A stretch of 7,045 nucleotides of DNA from an uncultured Bacteriovorax sp. (GTDB lineage Bacteria > Bdellovibrionota > Bacteriovoracia > Bacteriovoracales > Bacteriovoracaceae), in the NCBI GenBank assembly GCA_946482295.1, contig CAMLRB010000189.1:1-7045 (forward strand), read 5' to 3'. Each line of letters starts with the position of its first letter. Positions within the stretch are counted from its first letter, which is position 1. Below the pieces are notes generated by a model, which had not been told where the DNA came from, made no database searches, and saw only the letters and a program-made list of their open reading frames with translations. Positions 6,525 to 7,045 of this stretch are shown in pieces. A program made the position numbers and the translations under genes.

Positions 6525-7045
6525 ATGACGATTAAAACAACAAGAGAACAAATGAAAAAGATCCTCATCGCCAATAGAGGGGAAATCGCTCTTCGCGTGA
6601 TTCAAACATGTAAAGAGATGGGAATAAAAACAGTCACGCTTTACACAGATGAAGAGAAAGATCTCCCTCACGCAAGTGCAGGGGATGAAACTTTTAATTT
6701 GGGAACTGGTGCTTTAAAAGACACCTATCTCAATCAAGAAAGAATTATCGAGATTGCAAAACTTTCTGGAGCAAATGCCATTCACCCTGGATATGGTTTC
6801 TTGTCAGAGAAAGCATCTTTTGCAAAAAAAGTTCATGCCGCAGGATTGATGTTCATTGGACCTAGTCCAGAATCAATCGATCTCATGGGAGATAAAAAAA
6901 CGTCAAAAATTAAAATTCAAGAATTAGGTGTTCCTTCTATTCCTGGTTATCACGGTGACAACCAAGACATGAAACATCTCATTGCTGAAGCAAAAAAAAT
7001 CGGCTATCCGGTGATTATCAAAGCTTCGGCCGGAGGCGGCGGCAA
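6525..7045 (+). CDS. liuD: 3-methylcrotonyl-CoA carboxylase, biotin carboxylase (alpha) subunit, N-terminal part
   Basis: The first 173 codons of a biotin carboxylase subunit; the gene runs off the right edge. The full protein would carboxylate its own biotin with ATP and bicarbonate and pass the carboxyl group to LiuB. Visible are the N-terminal biotin carboxylase domain motif KILIANRGEIALRV (12-25), IHPGYGFLSE (86-95), FIGPSPESIDLMGDK (110-124), and the start of the ATP-grasp domain with the glycine-rich nucleotide loop KASAGGGG (166-173). The lyase-type usual FLSENA appears here as FLSEKA. The start is uncertain: ATG 6525 lies 2 bases after the liuC stop, while ATG 6552 gives the family-typical MKKILIANRGE start with a weak AAGAGA before it. 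I give the longer form; the shorter is about equally likely. Biotin carboxylase domains of acetyl-, propionyl- and methylcrotonyl-CoA carboxylases look alike here, so the assignment rests on the neighbouring liuB and liuC. Confidence 0.92.
   Translation, partial: MTIKTTREQMKKILIANRGEIALRVIQTCKEMGIKTVTLYTDEEKDLPHASAGDETFNLGTGALKDTYLNQERIIEIAKLSGANAIHPGYGFLSEKASFAKKVHAAGLMFIGPSPESIDLMGDKKTSKIKIQELGVPSIPGYHGDNQDMKHLIAEAKKIGYPVIIKASAGGGG

Noticed and set aside
1..7045. CRISPR array, insertion sequence, tRNA/attachment site
   Set aside because: I looked for regularly spaced repeats, transposase motifs, long terminal inverted repeats and tRNA cloverleaf signatures and saw none.

Overview
The window carries about 860 bp of AT-rich, largely gene-free sequence, then a two-gene operon for exported proteins of unknown function, then the start of a leucine-degradation (liu) operon. 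All complete genes are on the + strand. Low G+C, the gene style and long Lys/Glu/Ser-rich exported proteins without a recognisable family suggest a Gram-negative bacterium, possibly a Bdellovibrionota (Bacteriovorax/Peredibacter-like) organism. That assignment is an inference from style, not from a marker gene.

Bases 2-154 probably hold the last 50 codons of a membrane protein that begins outside the window. Bases 155-862 contain no convincing gene. They do contain a promoter-like -10 box overlapped by a 6+6 bp inverted repeat, a cluster of four GACTCA/TGAGTC arms that could form alternative RNA hairpins, and a strong intrinsic terminator at 621-651. This could be a small-RNA unit or a long 3' UTR. 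A fresh sigma70-type promoter at 765-793 then serves the next operon.

Bases 863-3991 hold two genes with no gap between them (stop TAA directly followed by ATG). The first encodes a 212-residue secreted protein with an ankyrin-like core and six cysteines. The second encodes an 829-residue secreted protein with thirteen cysteines, all in its first 400 residues, followed by Ser-rich, Gln-rich, coiled-coil and Ala/Gly-rich segments and a small C-terminal domain. The second gene's base composition rises sharply around 2900-3100, so it may be a mosaic. An intrinsic terminator at 3990-4020 ends this operon.

Bases 4111-7045 hold liuB, liuC and the start of liuD in the order known from leucine/isovalerate degradation clusters. 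LiuB and LiuD are the two subunits of biotin-dependent 3-methylcrotonyl-CoA carboxylase, and LiuC hydrates the resulting 3-methylglutaconyl-CoA to HMG-CoA. The gaps are 9 nt and 2 nt, so the genes are almost certainly co-transcribed. Isovaleryl-CoA dehydrogenase (liuA) is not immediately upstream; HMG-CoA lyase (liuE) could lie beyond the right edge.

The liu genes are conventional. The parts that deserve a closer look are the exported-protein operon and the possible RNA unit upstream of it.
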